DNA from: Serpula lacrymans var. lacrymans S7.9
Taxonomy: Eukaryota > Basidiomycota > Agaricomycetes > Boletales > Serpulaceae
DNA: 64,000 nucleotides
Assembly: GCF_000218685.1 (NCBI RefSeq)
Contig: NW_006763290.1
Span: forward strand, 3,994,908-4,058,907
Reading direction: 5' to 3'
Positions 32,799 through 45,835 of this stretch are shown here, piece by piece. The notes beneath the pieces were generated by a model. That model searched no databases, had not been told where the DNA came from, and saw only the letters and a program-made list of their open reading frames with translations. How positions within the stretch are numbered: position 1 is the stretch's first letter; the number at the start of each line of letters is the position of its first letter. The position numbers and the translations under genes are program-made.

Positions 32799-34884
32799 GG
32801 TATGTTGAAATGGTCCCTGATGCCAAGACAAATACAGATATCTTTGTGTTGGTGAAAAATATTGAGAGATCGGGCAAGGTAGCCCGAGGTGGTATCATCA
32901 TGCATTGTGTATTGTGCTATCTGAATAAAGTCTAAAAGTGATCAATAGGTAATTATAGCATGACATGGAAGTTTGCCAATAAGGCATCCCAATAGTATCT
33001 TTGCCATATCTTTCCGTTCCTTCCCCCCTATTTGACCAAGAGCAGAAAGGCCATTCTTGAAATAACAAACACCAAAGCAGGGAGGAAGTGCTCTAATGCG
33101 TGCATCAAGGTCTTTAGGATCTAGTAGTTTCTGGCACCAATGCACCATGTGCTTGAAAATGCCCTGGTATAACTGCTGGAGGACATCAGGAGTGATTGCA
33201 ATATGGATGTTACAGTTGTGTATCTTCCTTAGCCTTGTTAATTACTGACTCTGTCCATTGATCAGTACGTGGCTCTCCTGCAGTAGAGGCTGAAAGCTCT
33301 TCTGGAGGTTGTTTGTATTTGGGGTAGGTACCATATTTTGAGCACATCACCAGACACTGCTCTGGATAATCTGCCACATAGCAGGCTAGCACAGAGTATA
33401 CTCTTCTCACTGCTCCATCTCCTCCTACCACCTCTATTCCATCCCTCCCAGCTTTTGTTAATGGGTCCAAAATAATCTTCATTGACTCATGAAATAGTCT
33501 CTGCACTCTGGATGACTTTTCTCTCGGAGTGTTACATGCCTATGATTTTGCTTACAGACAAGTAGCCAATTAAGATACAGGCATGCTGGCTTGGCCTCCG
33601 TTGTATTGCACGTGGAATATTGCCCAAAGTTAGATACACAGGATAGGCAGATTTGGAATCTGAGAACTGTGTCAATTGTGTTTTGTCTGTAGCAATTACG
33701 ACTGGTGAAAGAGCTGCTCCCTTAGGTAGACGTACTTGCACACATAAGAGTCAACGTTCAAATAAAATTAAAATTCCCAGCATAATACTGACCTGGATTG
33801 CATGCCACCGCTTTCCAGTCCACATTTTATTGTAAATTCTATTCTCTTTCTGTGCATTACTGAATATCTTCTTAGGTTTGTAGACAATGTGTTTTGCATG
33901 GGCTGGGTTGCCAAGGAGGCTACAAATGGCAGAAAGGATATCACGGTAATGAATTAGATGCTTGTCATCAGGGGCATCTGGGAATGCAATGGTTTTTGAC
34001 GTCCAATCAGCTCTGGATAGAATACCAGAATCAACTATCTTGTGTAGCCCTTTAATATTGTGATAGGACAATCCCAGTCTCTCTTTGACCTGAAACAATG
34101 GCTTCTTTAAGGAGATCCAGGAAGTAAATAGAATAAAGACATACCACTGGAATAGCTAACAAACGGTCAAATGATTTGTGACCTATTCCATCCTGGATCG
34201 CCCAACAGGCGACTCACCAGTCTGTTTCTGATGCAAATGGAAAAAACCTAGTATCCTGTGGTCCAGGGGCATCTGGGAAATTATTATCCATATCCACATC
34301 GACATATTTGTCTACAGCCCCTCTTGCCCCTTCAAACTCTTTTCTCCATCTCTTATGCAAGGTATGGTCCATACATATTATCTGACCTACTGTAGGGTGG
34401 TGAATTTTTATGCTCATCATCATTATCATTCAGAGAAATGGCATTTGGATGATTATAAGGACCTGCTGCCTCCCCTGGCTCCAGATCCTCCTATTCAGGT
34501 TGCTTGAGTAGGATGAATGCAAATAGATCTTCTTCAATATCTTCCACAGTATCTCCAATGGATTCCTCCTGGAATGGATGTGGAGGGCCATAGGGATTAT
34601 CTAAATTTTCTTCCACTAGCAATCCTTGCCTCTCCAAGTTGCCATCCTGCTGGGTTAGGACCTCTCTCAATTTACCCTTGCAGTACCAAGCACAGCTTCT
34701 TGCAGAGCCAAGGTGCGTATTGAGGGCACGGGTGCTGGTAAAAGCTCTGCCACATGATGCTGGGCATGGGTGAGGAGTATTACGGTTGACAAGCATTTTG
34801 TTGGGTTGGAGAATGAGGAACAATGAATGCTACAGAGAACCCAATTTTACAGATGTCAAACAAGGTCACATTACAAATACATAA

Positions 34885-37448
34885 TTATTTAGTACAAGGG
34901 TGCTTAGAATCTGCAATATCAGAAGCAAAGAACAAAGACAAGGCATTATGATGGCGTTTAAGAGATTGGAGAGTAACAGCTTGCAGACAATTGGATGCCT
35001 TGACTGCCTGAAGAGAGGATGCGGAGGAAGTGATCAAATTCGAATACCTTGCCATACTTCCACTGGTCCTCTTTGCACCTGAAACATAGCTCAACACCAA
35101 AGGGGCCTGGAATGCAAATCACTCGTCATCAGACCTCCAAAGATCCAGATGATGGACAAACCCTGATGATCTGCTTCCACTTTTCATTGCATTGAATTTC
35201 CTCTAGAGCTTCCCCGAGGATATCAAAAACATTGTCATGGGAGGCATGCAACAGTACAAAGAATGGTGGCGGACCCGCCTCTACAAATCTCTTTGAGAGG
35301 AACAATGTGGACCCAAACAAAATCTTACAGAGGCGCTTGAAATAAGGGGTTGTAAAGGCAAAGTTCAGATACATTATTTTCAAGAAACAAGCTGAGACCA
35401 TCGACTCTGCCAAAGGTCTGATACTTGTGGAAAGCAGCGTCAGAGCGGGTAAACATTGAAGTGAAATCGGGATTTAGCCATTCCTTGATGTTGTCTTTTT
35501 CTTTAGCATCTGCATCTTTCATCTCATACGGCTTTACCATCAAGACACACATGGCCAGCAATACGTAATAAAACAACTCCAGGTCATGATCGGCAGTGTG
35601 TCAAATCCAGTCACCAGGCTGTGTATTTTGCACTTCCACTGCCATAAAAGGCTCTGTCCCCTGTAAAAAAATACATCAAACAAAATAATTTAATGATGGC
35701 CGATATAAACACTTACTGTACACTCAAGAACATGATTTCCATTACCAACCTGCCAGCCCTCCTTACTCAACTGTTGTATAACCTCATCAAGAGTACCCTC
35801 TGTCCAACGTCCACTCAGGTTGATTATTATGTAAAAATAAATCCAACAAATAGACACTCTGGTCAGAGCGGATTATTTCTTCCTCGTGGTTGAAGGTGGA
35901 TAGCATGGACTTCACCAACTCTTGCAGCTTCTGGACCCCACCAGATTTGAATCCAAAATAGTGGTCATTCTGGTCTGAATCTTCAGACACGTTATCTGTA
36001 CGTTTCTTTGAGTCGTCTGAATGCTCCGCTAACTCTTCAGTATCTTCAAATACAGCTACAAATCCCCAGTCTGCAAGTAAACCCCTCCGTATGTGAGTAT
36101 TGGGAGGTGCACATCCCTCTGGAGCTTTCAAAAAGGGCCAGTCAGACAGTGCTTGATCCACAATAAGGGAGTTGCTGATTGAGCCATCCTGGTGTAAGAC
36201 TTTCACAGAAACTTGGCCTGAAACAGAGGTCACCATTGCCATATTGTGACCTAGTTAATGTCAGTATAGACAAATTGATAGTGGGTATGATACTTGCTTT
36301 TGATGAGATCAATGATCACGACAAGGAGCTCCTTTAGGCAATTAAAATCTGTTATAATTGCACCAGCAGGTGTAGTCATTGAACAAATGTGAACACGCAG
36401 TTAGTAAGGGTGGTGTGGATGAGCCAAAACTTGGGCCCTCTCCTTGTTTTTCAGGGATAATGTGGAGCCAAGGGCATCATGAATATTGGACGTGGAATTA
36501 TATTCTGGACTTTGGCTTGATTGATCATGCTGGGCCCATCACTTTGAGCTGCAAACTTTCTCTTCACAAATGAGATGTGGGACTCCCTTTACTCCTTTTG
36601 CTTCAAGCAGGCGAAAAATTGTACCCTCAGTAAGACTGCGGTGAGTATCATGCCAAGTATCCTTCACTATCAGATTGACACCTTTTAACCGCAATATCCA
36701 TGGGTCATCTGATCTCCTTAATATAGGTATTTGTGCTTGCCTGACTACAGTTCCACGCCCATGGATGCTGTCAGAAATAAAGAGAATACAGTGAACCTTC
36801 AATTCACCCAAAGTGCTGATGCGAACATAATTGGGGTTAGCCCCAGTATTGTAGGCCAAACACTCGTCTGAGCCATGGGAACATCCAAGGAGAAGGTGTT
36901 AGTTACTGGTGAAAATTGAGTTCAAATGTAATGATTGAGCCACCCTGATCCATGTAGAGCAAATTGAAGGAAGAACCTCATATAGAAAGACCTTAAAAGT
37001 GCATGAGATCAGTAGGAAACTAGATAATAATGTAAGGAGTACCTAGAGTGTAGATATATCAATCTTGTGCAGCCCTAACAAATGACAATCTTCCCATAAG
37101 CTGTTTGTGTACCTTGTCAAAAGAGGCTTTATTTTCCTCTTGGTCCTTGAGCTCACCAAGACTGTTGGCATTTCTTATACTTGCAGGAGGGAGTTTAAGG
37201 GGATAAAATGTGTCACTGTAGGATATGAGCTCAAGATCTGGGTGGCGCCTTCCACCAGCATCACCGACTACTTGGATAGCATATGCAGAAGTCCACCATC
37301 TGAACCTCTTGAAGGTGCCAGAATCCACAAGCTGATCAACTTTGTGAACCAGATAGTTCAGAAAATCTGCGACCTCTCCTTCTGAGCCAGGGCTCCATGG
37401 TTTAGTCAAATCAGACCAAGAATGGCAGGTGCTCAAACACCTGCTCAA
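34885..37448 (-). pseudogene. FunK1-type protein kinase, with in-frame stop
   Basis: FunK1 is a large fungal-specific kinase family, strongly expanded in mushroom-forming fungi; substrates are unknown. Blocks on the minus strand: N-terminal FRWWTSAYAIQVVGDAGGRRHPDLELI (37059-37448); N-lobe with LIVKDTWHD and EGTIFRLLEAKGVKGVPHLI (36539-36859); TDFNCLKELLVVIIDLI (36300-36380); catalytic loop LHQDGSISNSLI at about 36160-36195, which keeps the Asp and Asn; DWG in place of DFG near 36070; then GTEPFMAVEVQ and HDLELFYYVLLAMC near 35570-35660. Several introns are likely. A TGA at 35601-35603 sits between WI and HTADHDLE, where Arg is plausible. It may be recently inactivated. Confidence 0.75.
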
Positions 37449-37856
37449 CTGCCTTTTTTGGCTATCCCAAAAATGCTATCCATATTGGAATGTGAGCTGC
37501 TGGCATGTGCACTGAGCATGCATAGGAATGACCTTATGCATCTGGTGGAAATACTCAATAGTATCCAAGACCTGAAGGCCTGGTCAACTTTCAGAGCAAC
37601 TTATCAACATTTCTATTGTACCCATCAATTTTGGCTGCATTGCCAGGTGAGTTTTCAAGTTTGATTTCTGATCTGGCTATCCTCAGCTGAAACTATATAT
37701 TCGTCAGTTCTATTTGAATCCGAGTTTTTGTTAGGTGAAACCTCACTAGGTACGTTTACATTTTTCTTTCCAGTTCCTCTTTGGAGAGCCAACGGCACCA
37801 TTCAATACTACATCTAATTTAATAACCTACCTAAAGAGCAATCAGCACTACCAAAC

Positions 37857-40150
37857 ATGCTTCCCTGGTTGGACAAGTCTCATCTTTCTACTGGCACTGA
37901 TACACTTCAAGATTCTGGTTCTGAATCAATCAACCTACCCAATACCAGCCTTCCAAAAAAAACCATTATGGCTTCCAAGCAAAGCAATCAAGGGAAATCC
38001 AGAGCAACAAGACGACAAACCCAACAACCTCAAGACCTGGCACCAGCTTCTGAGCCCCATCGCCCTTGTCCTAGGGGTGGTATTACTTTTGCACTGCAGC
38101 GTCAGGGTGGCGAAGGTACATGGTGACAATGAAGTAGTCCCTGGATCAACGCAAGCAAGGATGTCAGTGCCATCATTGCCACTCTTTCATCCGCTTGTTG
38201 GGGCTCTGACACGCACAACCTTGGCTCCTAAACGTCAAGTCTGCAATCCAGGAGGGAGCATATCTCAATGAATCACTTATGTCAGTTGTTGCCCGTTGCA
38301 AGGGACTTAGTGGCAAGGACATAGCAGTCAACTTTCTTCTGATGGTTAACCTTATGCAGCTTGTCACAAAATGTCAAAGGTAAGTACACTTGTCTTTCTC
38401 TCATATTCAATATCCTTCGCTCATATCTCAAATTGTAGTACCAAAATACAAACAGGTCTCTCTCTCAATAGAATATACAATCAAGAAATTACACATCTGT
38501 CCAATAAACCCAGCAAAAGGGCATTCTAAGACTGGCATTTCACTGGAAGCAAGTTTGCAGCCCTTGCTGGTGGAGGCTCCATATATTTATTAGTACTTCT
38601 TGCCGGCTGGGTCTTTGTGTTTCAGTTGCTGCCATGGAGGGCACTTCACCATGGGACCTTGCCAATTTGCTAAGAATGCCAAAGAAAAGAATTGAAGATA
38701 GTCGCCTTTTATACACCTCTGACAAGCTTTAAAAAGAGACTATCGAGGGAAATTTAATTATCGACCAAACCATTTCTACTATCAGTTGCATGCACCTCTC
38801 TTTGCCCATTAGCATGGCATTAATGTTCTCCCTGGCTATACTTGCGGAGCATCAGCTAGCCAATGAATTTGGTTGCACAAATATCAGCTCTACAGACTGT
38901 TTTTTTGATTCTGTTATCTTCAAGTGCGTGCTATAGTTTTTAGCTTTATTGAAGTTTAATAGGATATCCTTGCTAATGACAATATACCTAGTAACTTTGT
39001 TTTACTTAAGTGTGACTGTGTCGCCTGGCAGTCTTGCTACACTTCCACTATTTGCACTGGTAATCCAGCTATCCCTCTGCACTAACTGGGTTACAACATG
39101 CTTGCACCACTGGAACACTCATTTCTGAGTAGGCCATACAGTCCCCTATCAACTGAAATCAATGAGGAAAAGGACTGTCCTCTTCCCAACTCCTATCCAT
39201 CTTGCTTTCTCAGCGAGAAAAACATCACCACCATCCTATTAAGAACAAAGCTTGAAGGAAGTGTCTAGCCACTTGCTGAGAGCAATCAGGGACTGGAACT
39301 AGAGTCCAATGTGAGTAACTTTATTATTAGAGAGTATGACAGGTATACAGTACCTAGAGTCCAATGTGAGTAACTAGAGAATAGGAAGCATTGGACTCTG
39401 CAGTACTGTCCGAAGTTTTGTAAACAAAGGTAAACAAAGCAGCCACAAAGGCAAAATAATAGAGAACACAATCAATAGTGGATAATAGAAGAATAGATAG
39501 AGAAAGGAATGAAAATATATAGGTAGCACAAAGGTGCAGAATCACCAAAACTAACACATCCCTACATCATATAATCATTCTTTGGCTGCAAACAAAGTCT
39601 TTCAGGAAGAACACGGTCGCAATGCCAATGTCCTGTGGACTGAGAAGGAAAGGGAACAAGCAGTGAGGGGCCATGTAGCAACAGACACTAATGACTTGCA
39701 AACACAGGTATGTGGCTACACATTGGGAGCCTTATCCGATCATTTACCTGAGTTATTGCTAGCTTCAGTCTCTGTATCAAAATGATGTAAAGGCTACATG
39801 TGAGACATACCTGAGGATCCCAGCAAACATCATTTTGGGGTAAGTTCATTGTACACTATTCTAATAATCACTCTATCCACAAGATTGAGCTCCAGCTGCC
39901 TGAGGAGTATGAGCTATTGGCTGAAGTTGCGTCGATTTTGCCTGGCAACAATTCGTCTCCAATATTCCCCTTCCTTTCACTGGTGATTAACCTCAATGTC
40001 TCTATCAGAGGTCATTGAGATAGCAAAGACAAGGACTTCTGTCTTATCCTTCCTATTGGTAATATCTAAGGTGAAGCCCTACACACAAAACAAATTGTTG
40101 TCGAGAATTTGCACATTTTGCATTACAAAAACTAACAGCCATTATTGACC
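37857..40150 (+). pseudogene. Orphan-family gene with possible 2-oxoglutarate/Fe(II) dioxygenase end
   Basis: The start (37857) is a disordered, basic MASKQSNQGKSRATRRQTQQ-type N-terminus. Then 38215-38380 reads IQEGAYLNESLMSVVARCKGLSGKDIAVNFLLMVNLMQLVTKCQR; 38570-38930 has AMEGTSPWDLANLLRMPKK and related blocks. After a solo LTR2 the frame goes on (39575-39715), and at 39890-40060 it reads LVINLNVSIRGH*DSKDKDFCLILPIGN. In the relatives I know of, this is GHRDxKDK with an HxD, as in double-stranded beta-helix dioxygenases; here the residue between H and D is a TGA (40016-40018). The second half with the other His is missing. Dioxygenase assignment is an inference from one motif. Confidence 0.4.
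39237..39556 (-). repeat. Solo LTR, family LTR2 (320 bp)
   Basis: On its own strand starts TGTTAGTTTTGGTG and ends GTTCTTAATA, with a perfect CATCC duplication (39232-39236, 39557-39561). It has the same length as the copy at 7308 and is almost identical to it. Confidence 0.9.
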
Positions 40151-40204
40151 ACTGTGACAACACCAACAAGACACAGTCTTGAGGCAGTGGAGCACAATAA
40201 AAAC

Positions 40205-40505
40205 AACACTCAAAAGAAGAGGAAGAGGTGGGAGTGGTTATCCATTAGGTTTTGACAAGTTAGTTGTTGGTAGACAACAGGAGGACTCGCTGAGTCCTTC
40301 CCCATGTATTGCTTCTGTATATATACTAAAATACATGAGGTACTGTACAGTTGTAAATAAAGTTTAAAGTCTGATGTTTAGCATGTGACCAGTCACATGG
40401 TGAGCCTAGACACTGGTCAGGTGATGTGTTATATGATTGGTCATGTGACTATGAAAAGTCCGAAAATGTAAAGTAAAGTAAATGGTCACATGATCAGTCC
40501 ACATA
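40205..40505 (-). repeat. LTR4 fragment
   Basis: Related to the LTR at 60988-61384. Shared parts include the GGAGGACTCGCTGAGTCC hairpin arm, GTATATATACTAAAATACATGAGG, and the CATGTGACC(A/G)GTCACATG palindromes. Both ends are truncated or too diverged to place. Confidence 0.65.
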
Positions 40506-42369
40506 TTCACTGGAAATCAAGCATATCATAGTGAACTATAGTGAACGTGTTCACTATATCATGGCTACAAGGTGCAAGAAAGTCAAGCAATCTCTAGCTT
40601 CACAACGCTGGCTAGACAAACCGGGGTGAGATCATTTAATTTTCTCTGTGATTCTCTTTGATTCCATTATTAACATATTTTATACTTTAGTGTACGCTAT
40701 TCAAAATGATAAAGCCAGACTCAGGTCAGCTAAGTACATATATTTTCCTTTGACTCTTGACTTAACACTTCATTATTGTACAATTTGTTGGAATAGGAAC
40801 CGCGCAAAGTGAGTTTGCGTCTTTTTACAGTGGTGTACATGCTCTGATCTATCTAATGTTGTACAGAAAGATAGAAACAGAATCTGAGGCAAGCACCACT
40901 TGTGCTGGAGCCATGAAGAAGAGAGAGAAAAAGGAAACCGCCACTCTCTGTAGAGGTCCCTCTGCCTTCCAACCTTCAGCCTCCCAATTATTGAACCAGC
41001 TTCGGAAGAGGATAGTTGAATGGGAGATTGGCTGGGAACCCTAAAACACTTGTTTGAGCCGTTTGAAGAGGGCCTGGGTCAAGCACAAAAGGAGAATATG
41101 AGTGGCATTGAATATTTTTTTGAGCAGTGCAACATTCATGCAAAGGAAGGGCGGACAATCCTACAAGACTTCAAGGCTCACATGACTCACGGTTTTGACT
41201 ACACAGTGTCACCAGAGGAAGTACAAGATTGGTTTCTGACAGTGTATGATTTGATGCTGAAGATTTCATTTGAGGTCAAGTTCTTCAAAATCAAAGTGTC
41301 CGAGTACGTGCATGGTACTATCTTGCCAGATATATCAGGTAAGAGAGACCTGTAATGCTGGAAAGATGAAGTATATATTTTTGGACATTATACTCCAGTG
41401 TGCATAGCAAAAAAATCCTAGAGAATCAGTCATATAGCAAATTTCCTAGTCATTTCATAGGGATTATCCTGTTCAAGTTGGCAGGCTTGCCAGAAGTGTT
41501 GTACAAAAAAGGCAACTATCTTTGAGGCGTGTGACAGCATTGTATGTACATTGGCTGTGAGTGCTTGGATTTCCAACATTGTTCTTTGCCCAATTCATTC
41601 ACCATTCCAGTAGCAGTTCCCCCAAATCCCAAGGCATAAGTGTTTGTGACAGTCGGGTGGCTGGTTTTTTCTGCAATGACCAGTAAGTCCATTACTGGTG
41701 TTAGTATCAGTTTAGGGGCATACACTCAAATCACACCCGAGCGCTGAATGCTGAGCTGTGGTGGGTGCACATCATATGCAATCCTGACACGCCTATTTTT
41801 TGGCAATGCAACCATAGGGGCAATCAAGAATCAAGCACACCCTTGGAGTAAACATATTACAGTCCTACATGGTGACATGATTAATGCCTTTCTCCACTAT
41901 TCTCACTACTTACATTCATTCTTGTGCCGTTCAATGATGGATCAAGTGTTTATCTATTGTTGTATGTGCTACATTTCTTCCCCAATCTAGTAATCATATT
42001 GACTCACTGCAAAGAGGAGCCGATGCACTATCATCACACCAAACCTTCCACGCTCACCAAAGGTAAGTACTCGTCACTTGGTGTTATAACTTCTAAATGA
42101 AACTAAGCTAACTGTTATCATTTATCAGAGACTTTGGCTCACTTTTCACATGACACCAACATTTGCCACTGTGATATTGTGATGATCTTTTGCGATTATT
42201 ATATTTAGTTATCATATATTTCTTGCCCAAAAGTTTATTTAATGTTGATGCAGGTTTAATATTTGGTGGTCCTACTAGGCCGTTTTGGCCAAAACACCGG
42301 CATATTTTTATTTTATTGGCATATATGCAAGTAAAGAGTAATACAGAAGAGGTCAGCTCCTTCTCCCCT

Positions 42370-42384
42370 CCCCCCCCCCCCCCC
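42370..42384 (+). repeat. C15 homopolymer
   Basis: A run of 15 C on the plus strand inside or near a likely intron. A place where sequencing length may be unreliable. Confidence 0.8.
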
Positions 42385-44586
42385 AACCAGAGACCCCCCA
42401 AGACACAATTGTCACTTCAAAGAAGCAGCCTCCATCCATCCATGTCCAAATTCAATTTCCCTCCTCCAAATGAGATGTTTCAGGGAATGGCGCAGGATAA
42501 AGGCGAGAGGGAGAGACTTTGGAACTTCTTAAATGATCCTCTGGAAGTCCCCCCTGCGCTGATAATGTCCAGAAATAATGGTTTTCGGAGGAATGAGCTG
42601 GAGGATCGTACAAGTTATGTACTGGATGCAGACTTAGACAACACGACATTTCGGAGACGGACCTTGGCACTACGAGCAATTGCCAAAATAGCAAGTTGCA
42701 ACAGTCTAACACCAGAGATGCAAATGGAAAACTTTCACCGGTGTGCTCCAAGATTGAACAAAGAATCAAAAGGTAAAAATATACATGTTTGGTCTTTATC
42801 TATTCTTCACTGCTAGTCTTTGTGGGATTGCATTTCCCTGTCACACAAAGGGAAAGATAAGTGGCAGCTCTGGAACAGCCAAAATTATCTGCAACAGTCA
42901 AAGAATAGGCTTACTGTGATTATGATGTTACGGCCATATCCTAGAACGGGATGGTTTGGCTCATTCCATAAAGGAATAGTTATGCAATATTAGACCCATT
43001 GTTTACCTTTTCACTCCCAATTATGGTCCGGAGTATAGCCATAGTAGGCTTTCAGTCAGCGCTGTGCTTTTGGTATGTCGCACCGAGTGATTTCGGCGAA
43101 TGCTCGTAGTGTGGACCTGTTGTTAGCCTCTTGGCCGAGGGAGACAAGCTCATCCACAACATTACCTATGATGCGGGATACACCATACCCCTTTTGGTTC
43201 AACCCACTTTTCTAAGAGCCCCAGTTCCCTGTAGATCACAGGCCAGACAAGATGCCTAGCAACCCTTGGAGCATGCATGAACACCCACCAGCAACCTCTC
43301 CACTCCCAGACACCCTGGCAAACAGCACATCTAATCAGTCAGCCACAGTGAAACCAGATGTGTCAGTCAATCCATCTGACACATTATCCCCACCTGATCC
43401 ATCTGGCATGTCGCCCCCACTTGATCCATCTGGCACGTTGCCTCCAACTGATTTATTGCAAGGTGAACCAAAAGAGGCTTTTAATATATTCAGCGGCACA
43501 TTGGGTGCGTCTATCCCTCTCGGTGACAGAGCGACACTCCCTTCTGGCAGTGTTCATCCTACAGAGGGGCAATTGGCACAGGCTGATAGTGCGACGTGGG
43601 CCTCACACAATCCCACTAGAAGGACATTACCTGTTTGCCCTCCTCTGCGGCCACTTACTGATGCTGCAAAGGCCTCGAGAAGTATTCCAAGGGAAGTAAA
43701 AAAAACAACATGCTCAAGAAGCTCAATAAAGACATCATTACATTTGTAAAAGAGCAAAATAATAAAATTACGGACATCGCCAAAAATCATGATGTAAAGG
43801 TGGAAAAAGTTAAGAATATGGTAATTGCGTACACCCACTACACGAAGGTGCGAAAACCACAGCTTCACAATGCTATATTACATGCCAAAGCATTAGAAAT
43901 AAATCCAAGTACATACTTTACACTTTGCCTGTGGTTATAAACATACCTTACTGGTTCTCATATTTAGGTCTGAGTCCGGGAGAAAGGAAGGACCTTATTG
44001 AGCTACAGAACATGGCCACGAAGGACAAACAAAATCTGTCAGAAGAACAAAAATAGGAGCTCCTCCAAAGATTGGCCGACAATTGCATATACAAGGCCAC
44101 AAGCATGTGATTGAACAATGCCACAGCAACCAGAGACGTTATGTGCACAGCTGATAGCATGACTAAGGAGGTATGCTCCTATAATCATCTATTTTACATG
44201 TATTTTGATTAGGTTTTCTGTTAGCTTGATAACCTTTCCTTACAAACAGGAACGTACAGCTTTTTTTTTGTCACGCCCGGGCATATCAACAATCTTGCGC
44301 AGCCAACGTGGTACGGCAGTGATAATTCACTGAATTTTCTTTAAGATGTGTTAAAATTGATCCCATCAAGGTTTCAAGGTTGTTCATATTGTGGGCATGC
44401 ACTTGTAACCAGAGTAAGTCCTTTCCCGCTCCACTGGCAAGCTAACTGACAATGTATTGTAGACACATCGGAATGTAATACACTTGCTGTTGTACGCAGC
44501 CAATGTGTGGAGTTGATTTATATTCAACAAAACTCACTACAGACTTCATAGAGTGCTTACTCAACAATGGAGCAGTTTCCATGAAC

Positions 44587-45002
44587 TGTTACGATAACAC
44601 AATTTTTGGGCCTTCCCTTTATTTTCATTCTCCACTTTAACCTTGTACTTTAGCTTTCACACATGGTGCCACGCGGCACTTCCCCTTTTATCCAAACTCC
44701 TCTTTCTCACGCCGCGTTGCCTTTCTTCTTATTATAGACACAACTCTCTCACACAGTGGAGCTGGCCATGCGGGCTAGGCCCCATGATATCATCAGCCAC
44801 TGTCTTTATCAACTGTATAGTACACATGTACAAATAACCCTGTGGTAGTATATATACCCCAATAGATCCAGGAGACTCCTCAGCGAGTCCTCCTGTTGTT
44901 AACCAACAAACTCTCTGCAGCCTAAGGGGTAACCACTCCCTCATCATCTTCCTTATAGTGTGTTTCTGTGTGCACCAGAGTAACTAACTCTTGGTTGTTA
45001 CA
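44587..45002 (+). repeat. Solo LTR, family LTR3 (416 bp)
   Basis: Starts TGTTACGATAACACAA and ends TTGGTTGTTACA, with a perfect TGAAC duplication (44582-44586, 45003-45007). Both the TATA-like TAGTATATATACC and the near-palindrome GGAGACTCCTCAGCGAGTCC are present. It splits the orphan gene just before its MNYVNYE block. Confidence 0.92.
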
Positions 45003-45466
45003 TGAACTATGTAAATTATGAGACCGCCATTGTGCAAACCCACAAGGTCCGGTTGGCCAATTGGCCCACTGGCCTGAAATTTGTCAATCTATCCTTCATA
45101 GGAACTGTCGGTGATATACAAACCCTTCACAACTCCCTAAGAACTGGTGAGTGCCATTGGGAGAAGCTCACAAGACTCCAACAAATTGCCCATAAACTCG
45201 ACCTAGAGAGACGTCAAGAGGCTGGAGAAATCGTTGGGAAACCACAAAAACAGCGCTCAGACGCTGGTACCAAGCGCAAGCAAGGAGGTTCCTTACAGGG
45301 TGGAAGAGGAGCTGCCCCAGCACAAAGAGGCCATGGAGGGGTGCCGGGTCAAAGTGCGATGAGCCGAGAGATTGTTGAGAGCTCTGGGGATGAGTAGGAT
45401 AAGTAGATAGTACAGTACTCACTGGCTCAAGGAACATGTCACTATATTCTCTCCAATCACTCAAAG

Positions 45467-45835
45467 TTGGTCTTTGTCTCCATGTTCATTGAGAAAAGGT
45501 GCAAAGTGTACAAGAACAATATAAATTCTATGCTAAGAAGGGCGTTCTCGAGCTTGCTGTGTCAGACAACGAGCTTGAATCTTTCGAACATCACAGTGTT
45601 GTGTAATGTGTGTGACATTCCTGCGATGTCAGGCGGTGCTGACGTGTACAGTGATGACTCTAGACTCAGACATGTGGCATTCCGGGTTGTTGGTCCTTTT
45701 GAGCGTGGCTGCCAAATCCCCGCCGCAAGAATAGCTCACAAACCTCCAAAGTCTCAGATTTATCCAAGAGATATTGAAGGAGGCCTGCAAAGACAATTTG
45801 GGAGGCTAACTAGCTGTGCAATCAGCTGGAGGTAG
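45467..45835 (+). CDS. Hypothetical ORF
   Basis: Open for 122 codons, MVFVSMFIEKRCKVYKNNINS ... ISWR. Cys-rich in the middle (LLCQTTSLNLSNITVLCNVCD). It begins 70 bp after the orphan gene. Nothing recognisable; it may be a chance frame or an additional exon. Confidence 0.25.
   Translation: MVFVSMFIEKRCKVYKNNINSMLRRAFSSLLCQTTSLNLSNITVLCNVCDIPAMSGGADVYSDDSRLRHVAFRVVGPFERGCQIPAARIAHKPPKSQIYPRDIEGGLQRQFGRLTSCAISWR

Larger units (their letters stand above)
30440..34823 (-). pseudogene. Plavaka (CACTA-like) transposase 1, broken by four LTR insertions
   Basis: Starts at 34823 with a C2H2-like N-terminus (CPASCGRAFTSTRALNTHLGSARSC). Then come DFAKDR-type helices upstream and the core: ATDKTQLTQFSDSKSAYPVYLTLGNIPRAIQRRPS (33532-33741, with the conserved Asp), ACYVADYPEQCLV (33360-33400), KDLDARIRALPPCFGVCYFKNG (32942-33148), NNYNMEMFERFHIDFAKDR (about 32000-32050), WLLHREKI (about 31680), GGQHPRFDTIIVI and FGRLRVIFKL (31100-31330). 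These are Plavaka blocks in order. LTR3, LTR1 and two LTR5 copies split it, in places where the broken halves still join in sense. The gene is dead. FunK1 lies immediately upstream. Confidence 0.82.
40856..45397 (+). pseudogene. Multi-exon orphan-family gene, split by a solo LTR
   Basis: Coding blocks in order: 40856-41355 (SGIEYFFEQCNIHAKEGRTILQDFKAHMTHGFDYTVSPEEVQDWFLTVYD); 42440-42771 (FNFPPPNEMFQGMAQDKGERERLWNFLNDPLEVPP, ending at GTAAAA); 43252-43720, a Ser/Pro/Thr-rich stretch with PSDTLSPPDPSG repeats; 43710-43905 (DIITFVKEQNNKITDIAKNHDVKVEKVKNM); 43968-44110 (GLSPGERKDLIELQNMATKDKQNLSEEQ, then a TAG); and 45003-45397 (MNYVNYETAIVQTHKVRLANWPTGLKF ... ECHWEKL, then a Gly/Arg-rich tail). 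The last block is interrupted by LTR3 at 44587. I recognise the family from Agaricomycete genomes but not its function. Confidence 0.55.
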
